Source: Crotophaga sulcirostris (lineage: Eukaryota; Chordata; Aves; Cuculiformes; Crotophagidae). Taken from it: 64,000 bases of DNA. Location of the stretch: the NCBI GenBank assembly GCA_013397455.1, contig VYZB01000221.1, positions 124,001-188,000 on the forward strand. The letters are read 5' to 3'. Shown here one piece after another: positions 50,656-62,648 of this stretch; position 1 is the first letter of the stretch, and every line of letters begins with the position of its first letter. The position numbers and the translations under genes were made by a program. The notes below the pieces were generated by a model, which saw only the letters and a list, made by a program, of their open reading frames with translations, was not told where the DNA came from and searched no databases.

Positions 50656-53600
50656 CTTCTGAATACAATCATTTTGCATGAATACTTCTACTGTGGTCTT
50701 TTCCTGCAGGTTCGGGGACACCCCCTCAGGTATCCCACTGCATTTCCTGCAGCAGTACTGCCCCAGGACCAGCATCCTTCTGGAGTGCACAGCAGCTCTG
50801 CTGCCTGTTCCTCCCCACGTGTGCATATTTTCCAGGGGAACGTCAATTGGTAGCAGAGATTGTTGTGCACAGCTTTGCTTTCTGATTTCATCATACCTGA
50901 TTTTATCACTCCCTTCCCCCCCGGTCCTGGGTTGTGAGAGACAAGCTCCCCCCAGCAGCAGGGAATGGTGTGGAGGGACCCAACATTTGCACCTGCCCCA
51001 GAAGTTGTGGATGCATTATCATGGCTAATGGTTTTTTGATTTTGTTTTTCTGTCTGATATTTGATGTCTCTAGTCCCTGTATCTGACAGTTCCAGCAGTG
51101 TAAGTAATAATTCTCATACCTGTCACAAGCCCCATGACCCAGCTGTGGCCCAGGGAAGCTTGCTTGGTGCCTCCACCCTGCCAAGGCTACCGTTACAGTG
51201 CCCTTTTTGCTCTTACGACTTCTGAGGCAGAAGAAGCCTTCCAAGGTTTTCGGTCAGTGCATGGCTGTCATGTCTCATTTTCCCTGATACACATCAAACC
51301 GATACCTTCGACAAGTGCATTTTCCTATGCCATTTGTAGATTTTTCCTTTCTAATTCCACCTGCTGGGACCTAAACAGCTGCCACATCGGTCACTGGGGC
51401 ACAGAAAATTTCACTGGCTATTTTCTGTGTCTGAGGACAGTATTTTTAAGTTATTAGTATTTGAAAGGATTATAGATTATTATTTTCTATACGTGTTCTG
51501 ATTGTGGCATTCACATCATTTCTGTTAATTGTTCATTCCTGTCTGGCCCATATATAAGTTTGTGGTTTTGTTCGCATATTGAGGGTAATGTCATTTATCC
51601 TTGTAGAAAAAACGTGTGTGTGCCTGTGTGTATGCAAGCAGGTTAATGTATTCCTCTCTTCATACATGTGCAGCATGTTCCTGTCAGTGTTAGATGATGA
51701 TGAGGTAATGTGGTTTGTTCTTCTGCAACAGTATGTCTCCATCCTCATGTTAATACTGCTCAGCAGCCTGCCATTTGAATCATATATTATGTAAGGAAGG
51801 CAGCACACTGCTTCCCAGTGGAGAACATTTATTTTAAGTTTTCTTCTTCAGAAATGAATTAAAGATGACATTCCACCATTACAAAAAAAAAATAAAAAAA
51901 AAAATCAGTGTTTTGCTTGACATCATTCACTCAGAGTGGGACCAATATCATGCATAGCACTGAAAAACATCTCTGGATCCAGCGGATGGGATCTGTTTTA
52001 CCCATTGCTGGCCATTGTAAAGTTATGCTAGTCCAAGCTGGTCGTCGTGACTCTTTCTGTCATATACAGGTCTAGAGATTCCCTCCATAGACATCCCATC
52101 CTAAGGTAGGTGTCTAAAGCAGCTGGGAGGACAGCTCTCTAAGGAGAGATGGTTGTAGCAGGCCACTGGAGCTTGCTGGCCCTTGCTAATGTAGGAGGAG
52201 AACTTTACTCACATCTTTATCTGATGAGGTGAGTCCTGGGACTCCAGAAAAGCAAAAATATTTGAGCCGAATCTAGTAACCTTTCTCTTTATATGTTTTG
52301 TGATCCCAGCTTTCCTTGTAAGAAGTTTTTCAAGTGCAGACATGGCCCACACTGAATGAAAGGCATTAAAGGGAGTGGACTAGAATACGTGATCTATAAA
52401 CAGCACAGGCATTTAATAGCATAGATCCTGGAGGGAAGATTCACTGAGCAACTGTGGACACAAGACTAACCCCAAAGCCAATGAAATAGAATCCCCTTGA
52501 ATTTGTGGGCTTGTATCTGATCCTACAGGTGAATGATGATTATCTTGCAAATGATGAAAACATTTTTAGCACAGGGGCAAGGCCAACAGCTAATGTTTGC
52601 ATTGCACTGGAACCGCTGGCCAGACTAACAGGACATCAGTGCTACAGCACTGGTAAGCCTGACATGAAATTTAAAGCAGCTCTCCTGAGAGGAGTGTGAA
52701 AATGCTCAGTAAAAACAATAGGGTCCAGGCAATGAAAAATTAATACCCATTTTTTAAGTTATTTTCCCCAGACTATTTGTGAAAGACAGAAATCCAAGGC
52801 AAAACCTGATGCCTTTTGTAACTATTAAGACATATACCAGACACAGATTTAGACTAAGCAAAGCTACAAAATATTTATTATCCAGTGGAACTAGAATACC
52901 GAAAGGGTCTTGGAAGTCTGATAGAGTTCTCAAATTCAAACAAAAGGGAAAGAGATGAGCTTTCCCTTTTTTTTTCTTTGATAAGCTTGAGACAATCAGG
53001 AACTTGATGGACCTGGGGAAGCACCTTTGTTTATAGAATAGAAGGGGATTTTGTGAGTATCAAGTTGCTGATACATGGAAAAATTCATAGAAGTGGACTC
53101 TTTCTATGTTCTAATCATCTTTGTTTGGGTGGGATGTTTTATATATGATTACCTTACAGTTTATCTTCGTGCAGGCTACCAGAAGGATACAGTTTCAGGG
53201 AAATGACTGCCAGTAATTATTTTTAAGAGCTGAGAATTTTTTTTTTGTAGTGAGAATTTCACTGGACTTTGGATGGAGTTGAATCCAGCTCCGTCTTTTA
53301 GTAAGAATGTTTTGGATATGGCTGATAATACTATCCTAAATATAGAAGTGCTTCAGTGCTTCAGAGTAACGCTCTTCTTTTTTTTTTCAGGGCGGTAATG
53401 CCCAGTCTGTCTTAGGCACACCTCATAGCTGCAGCTTTTCCTTATAATCTCTTTTCCTCCTTTCTTTCACTATCCCACAACCCATGACTCCTTGGTGTCC
53501 CTGTCTTTGGAGATATATAGCACAATATTTCCCACCCACCAACCAGCATGTTCTTTTTCTCCAGATTTGAAGCTGAGAGTGAAAAGGAGAATGAAGAAAC

Positions 53601-54394
53601 ATAACACACTTAACAGTTATCTCTCTGGTGTTCTTCAGTCCCAGCAGTACTTCTGCACTCTCTTCTATATCTTATCTTTAGTGCTGTCATACCTTACTAA
53701 GAAGGCTTGACTCATGGGTTGGGAACTATTGCTTTTGGTGATGACTTGTTACTTTTTTTTTTCTTCCATTTATCACGTCTGAACTAACTTGACAGCTTTC
53801 GGTTGCTGTCAAATTGTCAACACTGGACCCAGACATTCCCTGTGTACGGAACGAATGTGGTCATAGCTTTCCAAGTGCAGCATCTCAAAGCCCACTGCTC
53901 TCTGCTTCTCCCCTCTCCACACCAAGTATGCCTCAGTTCTCTCCTGAAGGGATGGCATTGGCAGCTGTAGGGGGCTGATTTGGATCCTTTGCCTGTTTGC
54001 TCTGCTGCCTTTCGGTTGAGATGCCAGCCTGGGAATCTACGGTGATGATGGTGTTGGGATGTGGCTTAGAGCAGAACTGGAATGGCTGTTTCCCATCTGG
54101 TTCAGAGCAGCTGTCAGATGGTAACGAATGCCAGTATCCAACAGCAGGAGCCTGTTTTCATTGTGTGTATGTGTTTCTGTCGTGCATGCGTAACTTCTGA
54201 ACTGCTCCTGTGCTGGGAAGCAACTTGTTTCTCTTTGCTAATGAATGCATGGAATGGCTCGTGTAAAGGTGCATATTACCTTGTGCTGTGGTTTGCATTG
54301 CTCTGCTTCACTAGCTAAAAGGCCAAGTTAATGTGTATATGTCCAAGTAATTTAATGAACTATTTAACTAGAAATGCATTTTGCTTATATTTAG
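50656..54394. other. Non-coding stretch, no gene recognised
   Basis: The segment 50680-51030 is GC-richer and may be further diverged mobile-element sequence, but I could not assign it. An A-rich tract lies at 51883-51904, and T runs near 52968 and 53239. A perfect 8-bp inverted repeat (TTGACAGC/GCTGTCAA, 8-base loop) lies at 53789-53812. No exon could be supported. Confidence 0.45.
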
Positions 54395-54454
54395 CAAAAG
54401 GATCTGGGAGAGATACCAGCGTGACCTCTTGACTAAGAATCAGAAGTGACTGTG
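54395..54454 (+). other. Candidate non-coding exon (60 bases)
   Basis: An acceptor-like TTTTGCTTATATTTAG ends at 54394 and a perfect GTAAGT donor (CTGTG|GTAAGT) begins at 54455. All three frames contain a stop; the longest open part reads RIWERYQRDLLTKNQK before TGA. The polypyrimidine tract is weak (interrupted by A and G), so I rate this below the candidate at 21439. Confidence 0.2.
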
Positions 54455-56160
54455 GTAAGTCCTTCATTTAACATGTAACATGACCTAATACCTAAAACAT
54501 CATCTATGATGTTTATATATGGTGTTTACATATGAAGCATGCACATGAAGCAGGCTACCTGCAGGGCAGTCTTTCTGCAATGATGCCAAGTTTTCAAGAG
54601 CTGCAGAAGTATCTGAAAGTCTGTAGCAAACCCACAAAATGGAAACAGGTTCAAAACTTTCCCCAATAGGACATTTCTTTCCTGCAGCGTGTCAGTTTAG
54701 ATCCCTGCCTAAGGAAAGGTGAAAACTATTTCTAAACTGGGTATGGGAGTCATGTTAAAAACTATTGCTGCTTGTTTACCATTCTGGACAAGTCTTCTGT
54801 GAAGTTTGTTACCTCAAAACTGACTGGGTGATGGGACTAGCTTTACAGTGCTTGCTTTTGCCCATCTGGCTAAGGGGCTTTGTGTGTTTGGCCAGGACCT
54901 GACAACTTTTGGGACTGCTGGTGTGTGGCATTTAACCAAGGAGAGCAGATGTTGCTTTTTGTAAAGCCAAGATGTTGCCTAGTCCCCAACTGTGAGCTTG
55001 TCATATAACCTAGCCCCATAACGGAGATAATAACGCTTGCCCTTCTATAGAAATTACTTTGAGATCTGCCAAAGAGAAGGGCCTATTCAAATGCAAAGCC
55101 TGGTGCTTTTATTTATTAATAGATATTGTGCCAGAGTCACCAATCTGCTTCTGATGCCTAGTGTGGCTCTGAAAACAGAGAATCCGCCTGCTTGATTTAA
55201 CCCAGCCGGTGAGTTGAGGCCTAGGGCTGCTTCATGATATTGGAAGCAGGACAAAGCGGGCAGATGTTAACCAGCAGCAGCTCAAGCTTGGTGTTATTAT
55301 CCTGCCTGTTACTCCTCTAAAACCTAAACAACCATGGCGCTGCCTAAGCTTGCCTGTTGTAAGCACCACTGCTTCTGACGGAGAGGACTGGGCTTCTCAA
55401 AACACTCTTATTCTCCTAGATCACTTATTCTTGCAAAACAGTGGTTACAGGTAAAGCTGTCGTCTCCCTTGGAGAGTATGTTCTATCTACTCCACAGGAC
55501 TCACAAGGGTGCCTGCTTTATGCCACACTGGCAAGCTCAGCACAGGACTAAAAGCTGGTTCACCTGGTGCATTGCCATTACTACAGCACTACCTGGTGTT
55601 TCCAGAGACTCTGGCTCAGCTCAATCCCAGCCAAAATTCTCTGGGAAGACAGGCAGGAAAAAAAAAATCTCTTTTCAATCTTGCTCTGGCTTTATCCCTC
55701 TGCTGTCAATGATTAGCAAGTAGGAGGCTTGCTTGTCTAATTTTGTGCTTTTCCCATTTTCTTTCTGACTGCACTTTCCTGGTGCGAAAAGCCTGGCACT
55801 GATTTCAGTCAAAGCAGATTTCTGCTGGATCCATTTTTGATGCCACCAAGGAATTGTTTTATTCAACTACTTTCTCTTCCACACTTACAGTAACAGATGA
55901 CTTTTTGAAATGCTTCTATTAGAATGGAAACAGAGGGTACATTTCCACTGGTAAAGCGGTCAACAAACATTTGTTTTAACCAATGAAATGCAAGTGGAAG
56001 TAGCTTCACTAATGTGTTTCTGCAAAGTTGGTGTCTGGAGCTGGCGTGTTACAGCTTGTTTATTTTGATTTTTCATATTTAGAATTAATCTCCTATAGTA
56101 GAATAACACCTGTGGTCGCAGAACTATTTTTAACACTTAAGCTGATGCATAACTTTAACT
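54455..56160. other. Non-coding stretch, no gene recognised
   Basis: No convincing exon or repeat could be supported. Open frames near 55469-55723 overlap in two + frames with no domain. Confidence 0.45.
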
Positions 56161-56740
56161 GCATCCTCAACGCCCCTGTAAGTCAGAGCGAGCAGAGCAG
56201 AGCCCTGTTGCTAGATGCACGTTGGGCTGCGTTGATAAATAAACGACGGGCTTAAGCAGGACCAGGTGATTTCCATCCTGAGCCCCACAGGAGGGTTTCC
56301 TGCCGGCAGGTGGCAGCCGCAGCATTGGGATGCGCCAGACCCCGGGCGCTGGTCTCGCCTCCTTCCCCAGGGCGGCTTCCGAGTGGAAATTCCCCCCTCA
56401 TTAAGTGCAGAAATAAAATATTGCGAATCGTGTGTCGTCATGGATTTACAGAAAAAAAACCTCCAAAACAACAAAGGGGTCTTTTCAGGGGAAGGATTCG
56501 CTTTGCCTCTGAACTGCTGCCCGGGGCTGCTCCTGCTGCCGCTTTCGTGGGCGAAAAGTGGTCCCATAGGGAAAGCGATGGAGCAGTGTGTTAGTGGAGT
56601 GGGGGTGTGTTAGGCTTGCTGAGCTCATTTTAGTTGATGAAGGCCTAATTTTCACCTGGTTTAGATCAGTGTCACTCATAAACGTTAGAAGAAGAGAGTC
56701 ACTGGAGCAAACCAGGAGAGAACAAAAAGCAAGCCGTAAA
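56161..56740 (+). promoter_or_regulatory. Secondary CpG-rich segment, possible alternative promoter and first exon
   Basis: I count about 23 CpGs in 56161-56580, several times the density of the flanks. The segment includes CCCGGGCGCT, GCCGGCAGG and GGGCGGC. A GTAAGT donor (CGTAAA|GTAAGTCC) follows at 56741, so a transcript starting in the CpG-rich part could have a first exon ending at 56740. Short overlapping open frames occur on both strands here, as GC-rich DNA produces, and none is recognisable. It is weaker than the island at 13.75-15.39 kb and could instead be an enhancer or CTCF-bound element. Confidence 0.4.
56303..56316 (+). promoter_or_regulatory. CTCF-type binding motif (plus strand)
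   Basis: CCGGCAGGTGGCAG fits the vertebrate CTCF core (CCRSYAGRKGGCRS style) at every informative position and lies within the CpG-rich segment. It points in the opposite direction to the motif at 26154-26167. The two are divergent, an arrangement that by the usual convergent rule would not make them a loop pair with each other. Confidence 0.5.
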
Positions 56741-56746
56741 GTAAGT

Positions 56747-58035
56747 CCTGTTTACTGTGCTCTGATTACTAATAAATTTAATGATATTCTCCCTCACCAT
56801 GGGGTGGGAATTTCCTTGGCTCTCTTCAGTTTCCATTGAAGTAACTCGGAAAATTCCAGCATCTTTGGTGGAGGCAAAATCCAATAATCTGGGATTCTCG
56901 GAAGTGTCCTTCCTTTCCAAGAAACATCATTCTTCTGTGATTGAGAGAGCTCTGTCTTTCACAGAAGTTTGATGCTTCTTCACTTTTGATGCTGAAAATG
57001 CATTGCATCAGAAATAAAGACCAGTGCAAATGAGATTATACACTGAGCTGCCTACTCAAAAAGATTAAATTGCACGGCATTTTAAATATCTTGCAGTATT
57101 ATTATTATTTGGTTCTTCATTTAATTTCTTTGTCTGACATTTGGAATTTATTGAACAGTCCAAATTACCCTCAGTTTAATTCATTGCCTTCAAAGGGTAG
57201 ACATACATTGTGAACTTGGCTGACTGACTTTAAACAGAGATTTTTACTTCTTATTAGCAAATTCCTGGAGCTGTAAATGCTTCTTTGGTTTTCATACCTC
57301 CACAGTGTTGCCATGAATCGACAGAATCACTCAGAAAGGAAAACTATTTTTGGGTGTCTCCCTGGTCAATAAGAAAAAATGTTCCTCTCGCAAAAGAAAA
57401 CTGTTTCTCTTCTGCGTGAGTCATGACTCTGCTTGTATGTACAGAGCAAAAGATTTCCAGCTTCTCAGGCTTCATTGGCATTCAGGGTAGGTTCCAGCCA
57501 GCCAAGATTCACATGTGGAAACTAAATATGGTCATAGGGCTACACTCCCATTTTTTGCCCATTACTCAGGCTCCTGCATGGTGTATTTCAGTGCCTACTC
57601 CCTTTCTGTTGCTGTGCATCTCCCTCTGCAGTGATGGTTTACTCTGTGGTTGAGGCTAGTAAGATCTTAGACAGCACCAGTTACAAACAAGTAGTGTGTT
57701 TCATCTTCTGCTTAGGAGTACTACATAAATGAAAAAAAGACCCACTATTAATCCTGGAAGGGAAGCAAAAGGCTTGATACCTTTATAAAGATCCATGATA
57801 GAGGGTGTCATCTTAAGTCTTGCTCCAGCTTTCAGCTGTAGTAATCACCAGAGTTTTCGCGGAAGAACCTGCCAAAAATAGAAAAACAAGAGGGAGAGAA
57901 CATGTTGTTTTTTGGAAAACAAAACAACTTGTGTATTTTCAGCAACAAGAAGTCAGAGGGACATTTTTATAATTATATACAACAGCAGAAAGATTCTGAT
58001 GTCATGGGAGCCAGAAAAATACATCCTAAATTATA
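56747..58035. other. Non-coding stretch, no gene recognised
   Basis: AT-rich. An open frame at 57423-57653 has no domain. No other feature could be supported before the CR1 copy. Confidence 0.45.
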
Positions 58036-58918
58036 CCAGGCTGAGTGGTATGGTGGACATGCTTGAGGGACAGGGTGTCATCCAGAGGGACCTGGACAAG
58101 ACTGGGAAGTGGGCCTGTGTCAAAATCATGGGGTTCAACAAGGCCAAGTGAAAGGTTCTGCACACGGGTCAGGGCAATCCCAAATATCAGTACATGCTGG
58201 AGGATGAATGGATTGAGAGCAGCCCTGCTGAGAAGGACTTGGGGCTACTGGCGGGTGAACAGCTAAGCAGGAGTCAGCAATGACTGCTCACAGACCAGAA
58301 GGCCAACTGTATCCTGGACTGCATCACAAGAAGTGTGGCCAGTAGGCTGAGGGTGGTGATTCTTTCCCTCTGCTTTGCTCTTCTGAGACGTCAGCTGGAG
58401 TATTGTGTCCAGTTCTGGAATCTTCAGCACAAGGAAGGCATGGACCTGTTGGCTCGCGTCCAGAGGAGGGCCACAAAAATGATCAGAGGGCTGGAAACAC
58501 CCCTCCTATGAAGAAAGGCTGAGAGAGTTGGGGTTGTTCAGCCTGGAGAAGAGAAGGTTTCAGGGAGATCATATTGTAACCTTTAAATACTTAAAGCAGG
58601 CCTATAAGAAAGAGGGGTACAAACTTTTTAGCAGGGCCTGTTGCAATAGGACAAGGGATAACGGTTTTAAATGAAGGGAGGGTAGATTTAGACTAGATAT
58701 AAGGAAGAAATTTCTTTACAATGATGGTGGTGAAACACTCTAACAGGTTGCCCCCAGAGAGGTGGCAAATGCCCCATCTCTGGAAACATTTGAGGTCACT
58801 TTGGATGGGGCTGTGAGCAATCTGATCAAGTTGAAGATGTCCCTGCTCCTTGCAGAGGGGTTGAGCTAGATGTCCTTTAAGAGTGCCTTCCAACCCAAAC
58901 TATTCTGTGATTCTATAC
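58036..58918 (+). mobile_element. CR1 LINE, 5'-truncated, end of ORF2 plus 3' end (about 880 bases)
   Basis: This is the longest mobile element in the window. It starts in the reverse-transcriptase C-terminal part of CR1 ORF2, where the frame reads EGQGVIQRDLDK and FNKAK, matching the familiar CR1 block. It runs through GAGTATTGTGTCCAGTTCTGG, GAGGAGGGCCACAAAAATG, GTTCAGCCTGGAGAAGAG and GATATAAGGAAGAAATTTC to the terminal ATTCTGTGATTCTAT. The reading frame is dead: a TGA follows FNKAK at about 58149-58151, where the family normally has Cys, and more stops follow. Only the 3' part is present, as usual for CR1 copies truncated during target-primed reverse transcription. Confidence 0.97.
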
Positions 58919-61900
58919 TACATTTCACCATGGAGGTTAATTAGCACTCCAGTGGCATTTTTAGGTCCCTGTGGGGGTGTTCAGCCCCTGCTTATGACCG
59001 ATTAACACATGTGGCTGTGGAAGAGCAGTAGTGAACACAAATTATGGGGATCTATCAGCTATGCATTGCTCTGACATGGTGACACAGCTCTCGACGAGGT
59101 GTTGGCTCCCTTCCCATCAGCTCTTCCGGGAGCCCTTGTCCCTTCTCAGAGACTTTATGGAGTTGTGTGGGAGTAGCAAGGGGCCTGATCTCATACTTTG
59201 GGCTCAGCTTTGATTTCCTGAGAAGCTCTGTATTCTTCTTTCATTTCAAAGTTATTCTGTCCTGCCTGGAGAGATAAACCTCCAGGCATCCAACACTGGA
59301 GAGGTGACATTTGCTCTGGTCTCAGTTTCCACCTTCTATCTCCATGCAGAATTCATTACAGAATGTTAATGGCACCATGACCAAAGACAAAACAGGTCCA
59401 TTTTCAGCACGGCTTTTACGTAGTGTCAAATGCATAAATTTTCCCAGTAAATTTTCTGAGACCATACTTGATTAAGACAAACTTATGGTCAGATTGGATT
59501 ACCATTTTGCTTGGGAGATATTTTGTTAGCTGATGACTTGCTCTCGTACTGTATAACCTGCATGTTACTTTCTGGCTTGCTTGCAATATTAGAAACCAAA
59601 CCCAAGATTTTTATACAATAGATGTGGTGAGTCAGCGGATAAGCAGCCTTGAACTAGAAGTATATTATACAAATTTTCCAGTCAAACTTTTTAGATTATA
59701 CATATTATTTTCCTCATTTTTTGTGTTTAACTGCAAATAAGTTCCCAGTAAAAGAAATGCAAAACAAGTCAATCTAACTTTTAATTAGAAAATGGAACTT
59801 ATTGCTGCGAGAAGTACCATGCACTAGAGAACTACAGAGTCTAAATTCATGCTGGATTCACTATGATTGCATCACTACTCTCTGGCTATGAAAGGGTTTG
59901 CAGTGTAGAAGTGGTTCCAGTTTCGGTCCTAGGTTCATTCAACACAGAAATTACCAGGACAATGGTATTGGTGTGGGAAGAGGTAAGAGCTAAAAAATCT
60001 TATTTCTTAACTATAACAACCAGTCTTTTGAGGAGACATGAGATAAGGCATTTCTATGGGGCAATATGGGAGTGGTTTTACTTCTGTTGTGTCTACCAAC
60101 CTTTATTCTGGAAGCAGGCAACTTGTTTGTGAGAACTATTTCATTTCATGTCCTTTTCCAAGACTATTGAATTGTCTTCAGAAATGGCCTTATGCCAACT
60201 ATTTGCACCTGTTACATTCTTTACGCAGAATTAAGTCCCTGACTGTAAAGCTCCTAAGGGACTTAAAATCTGCCTCAGAAAATCATTTGGTGTTTATACA
60301 TACTGAAATTTGATAGTATGTGCCATGAAAAGGGATCAACATGGCTGCTCATTTGTACTGCAACTACACACATATCCTTGATTGACAGGTAAACTGTTAT
60401 TTCTTAAGATAAAAGGGCAATTTCTTAATGGACTTTCATCAGTAGTAGTGTTTGGTAACCCAGCAGGACAGCTTAGTTGAGGGGAGCAATTTAAAATTTG
60501 CATTTGACATACTTAGTGTTTATGGGGTCACAGCAAGTAGCATCACATACTGAATGACTGGATCTAACACATCGACATTAGCTGATGACATTGGTCATTA
60601 TCTGATGGGCACTTGGAAACACAGTACTAGGACTCAACAGAAAGCAATAAAATGGTTAGCTAGTAGTTTAAAGCCACTTTCAATGTGGTTTCCTTAAAGG
60701 AATAAAGGCTTTTTGCTTCTAGCTGGTGTTTGTAAACAAAGAAAGAGAAGGATGTAAGCCCCACCTAGGAGAAGGTTATGAAATACGATTGAATGGGGAG
60801 AAGGGCAGCTGGAGAGTGATTTTATTTGTACAAGCTTTCTATCCAGGATCATCTATGCAAGTGCTGGAAACTCATGCTGAAATGGAGGCAGAGTAGAACA
60901 GAAATCAGAATAGAAACAAAGCAAGGACCTTCTTTATGACTCCTGCAAGTTGTAGACCTTCTGCAGACATTGTGGTGAGCTAATATGGAGGTGGCTTTGA
61001 AGGGAAAGAAATAGCTTCAACTGAAGCTGCTGAGCAGAGCAGCAGGGCTCTGTGAATTCCCAGTAATTCTCTTGAAACAAGTGAGGTAAGGCTCAGCATC
61101 TCTACGAGCTAGCGGCATGTTTGTGTGAATGAAGGAATTCTGGAATATTGTGGTGGTGTGACAGCTGATGGTGAAATGGGGAGAAGGGCTAGCTGAAAGG
61201 ACAGTAGTGACCACAAAAGGGCAATAGCTGAGGCAAGTATCATGGTTGAGGCTGTGAAACTGAGTAAAAAGTTTAGTACAAAGAAGTATAGCATACACGT
61301 TTGATTGTTGCTTATAAAAATACACGATTAATTCAGCATCGTCAATTCTTCAAAATTTTATTTTACTTTCCCTTGTCTCTATGCAGGCCTAATCTTCTAA
61401 ATGAGAACTATTGTTTATTAAGAGAGTCAGGGTTTAATGTCCCCAGGACTCAAGGTGAGGGTTCAAACTGCAGGCTTTTGCTAGTGCTAAGATGAACCTC
61501 TCTGCATTTAAGCCCAATTCTTGTTGCCACCAGCAACAGATCTGCTTTGAGTTTCAGTCCTCAAAAATCCATGATTCAACACGTCATAGACAATTAAGGC
61601 TTTTTTTTTTTCTTGTTCTGGATGACTATTCACCAACAGGATAGTTTCAACTGTGAAATTTTTAGTCTCTGAGCCAGGAAGGAGTAAACTGATACATGGA
61701 GAGGTCCAAGTTTTTTTTGAGAACACTGCAACAGAAAGGCTTTCCCCATTATGCTGAAGAGCTGGGCAGTGCTGGTTTTAACCTCTCTGTGCTGAACATT
61801 GGTATTTGGTCAGACAATTCTGCAACCTAGAGGAGTAAATCTATATTTTCAGTGGCTTTCCTCAAAGGATGCTTCTTAAAGATACACAAAGGAATTTTTT

Positions 61901-62567
61901 TTAACTATAGAAATGACATTTCACAGACACTCAAATTCAAACCAAAAGATCAAGCTAAAATCTGTCAAAACCAGCTCTAGCTTTTTGTCCCTAAGCAAAT
62001 GTGTTTCACAGGGTTCTTCAGACCATTTCAGAAAATCAGCACAGATGAAACAGGAAGAATTTTAGCTGCTTCCAAATGTAGTTGAATCATTGTCTAATAG
62101 GGAGTAACAACACCTGCTCTTGTTAAGAGAAGACAGCTGAATTGACAGATGTCTGCAACAGTTGAATCAGAGTTTACACATCATGAAATGAAGAGATAAA
62201 ATACTGTACAAGCCAGAAGATTAAAAGTTAGGAGATAACAAAGTCTGAACAAAGTATGAACGGCACTTTCATACTTTTACAAGAACTCGTATTCTCTGTT
62301 CAGTTGTCAGTTCCTATTATTGGGATATTTACCATCCTACAAGGACAATCTAGACAACAACTGAGGACTTCTGTCAGTGAGATAGATCGTATCTATAAAA
62401 TAAGTATTCCGGCAAGGCATCATATGCTCGTCACAGGGAACACAGGCTGTGTTGTATTGCCCACCAACAGGTTTGAGTTGGACTTTGGGATGGTATGCAG
62501 AGAGGTTTTTTGTGCAAGTCTGACCGCTGCTTGCAGCATGGGGTGATTCCCAAGCCTGCTTTTCCAG
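58919..62567. other. Non-coding stretch, no gene recognised
   Basis: A weak exon-like segment lies at 59933-59982 (acceptor CGGTCCTAG, donor GAG|GTAAGAG, 50 bases), but it has no recognisable coding content and I do not call it. No repeat family was recognised. Confidence 0.45.
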
Positions 62568-62648
62568 GATGGGAATCAGCCTCCAGGCCTGGCTTTCTGC
62601 TCAGCCAGGCTCCTGTTGTGCAATCTGGTCATAGAGACTGTATCTAAG
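62568..62648 (+). other. Candidate exon (81 bases, open in one frame)
   Basis: An acceptor with a usable polypyrimidine tract (CCAAGCCTGCTTTTCCAG) ends at 62567. A branch-point-like CTGAC lies at about 62519-62523, and a perfect donor (CTAAG|GTAAGTGC) begins at 62649. The segment is exactly 27 codons and open in frame 0, with residues ending LVIETVSK; the other two frames have stops near the end. Phase symmetry and strong splice motifs make it the best coding-exon candidate in the window, though I recognise no family. It could also be an untranslated or chance exon. Confidence 0.3.

Noticed and set aside
50461..50826. 121-codon minus-strand open frame
   Set aside because: Its 3' half is CR1 tail sequence read in a frame that is not the CR1 protein frame, so it is a shadow of the mobile element.
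58045..58266. 73-codon + strand open frame
   Set aside because: It lies inside the CR1 copy in a non-coding frame. The true ORF2 frame is interrupted by stops.
59933..59982. 50-base exon-like segment
   Set aside because: Acceptor context is weak and the donor is GTAAGA. There is no coding signal beyond a chance open frame.
61440..61480. tRNA B-box-like GGGTTCAAACTGC
   Set aside because: No matching A box, no acceptor stem and no cloverleaf could be drawn around it.
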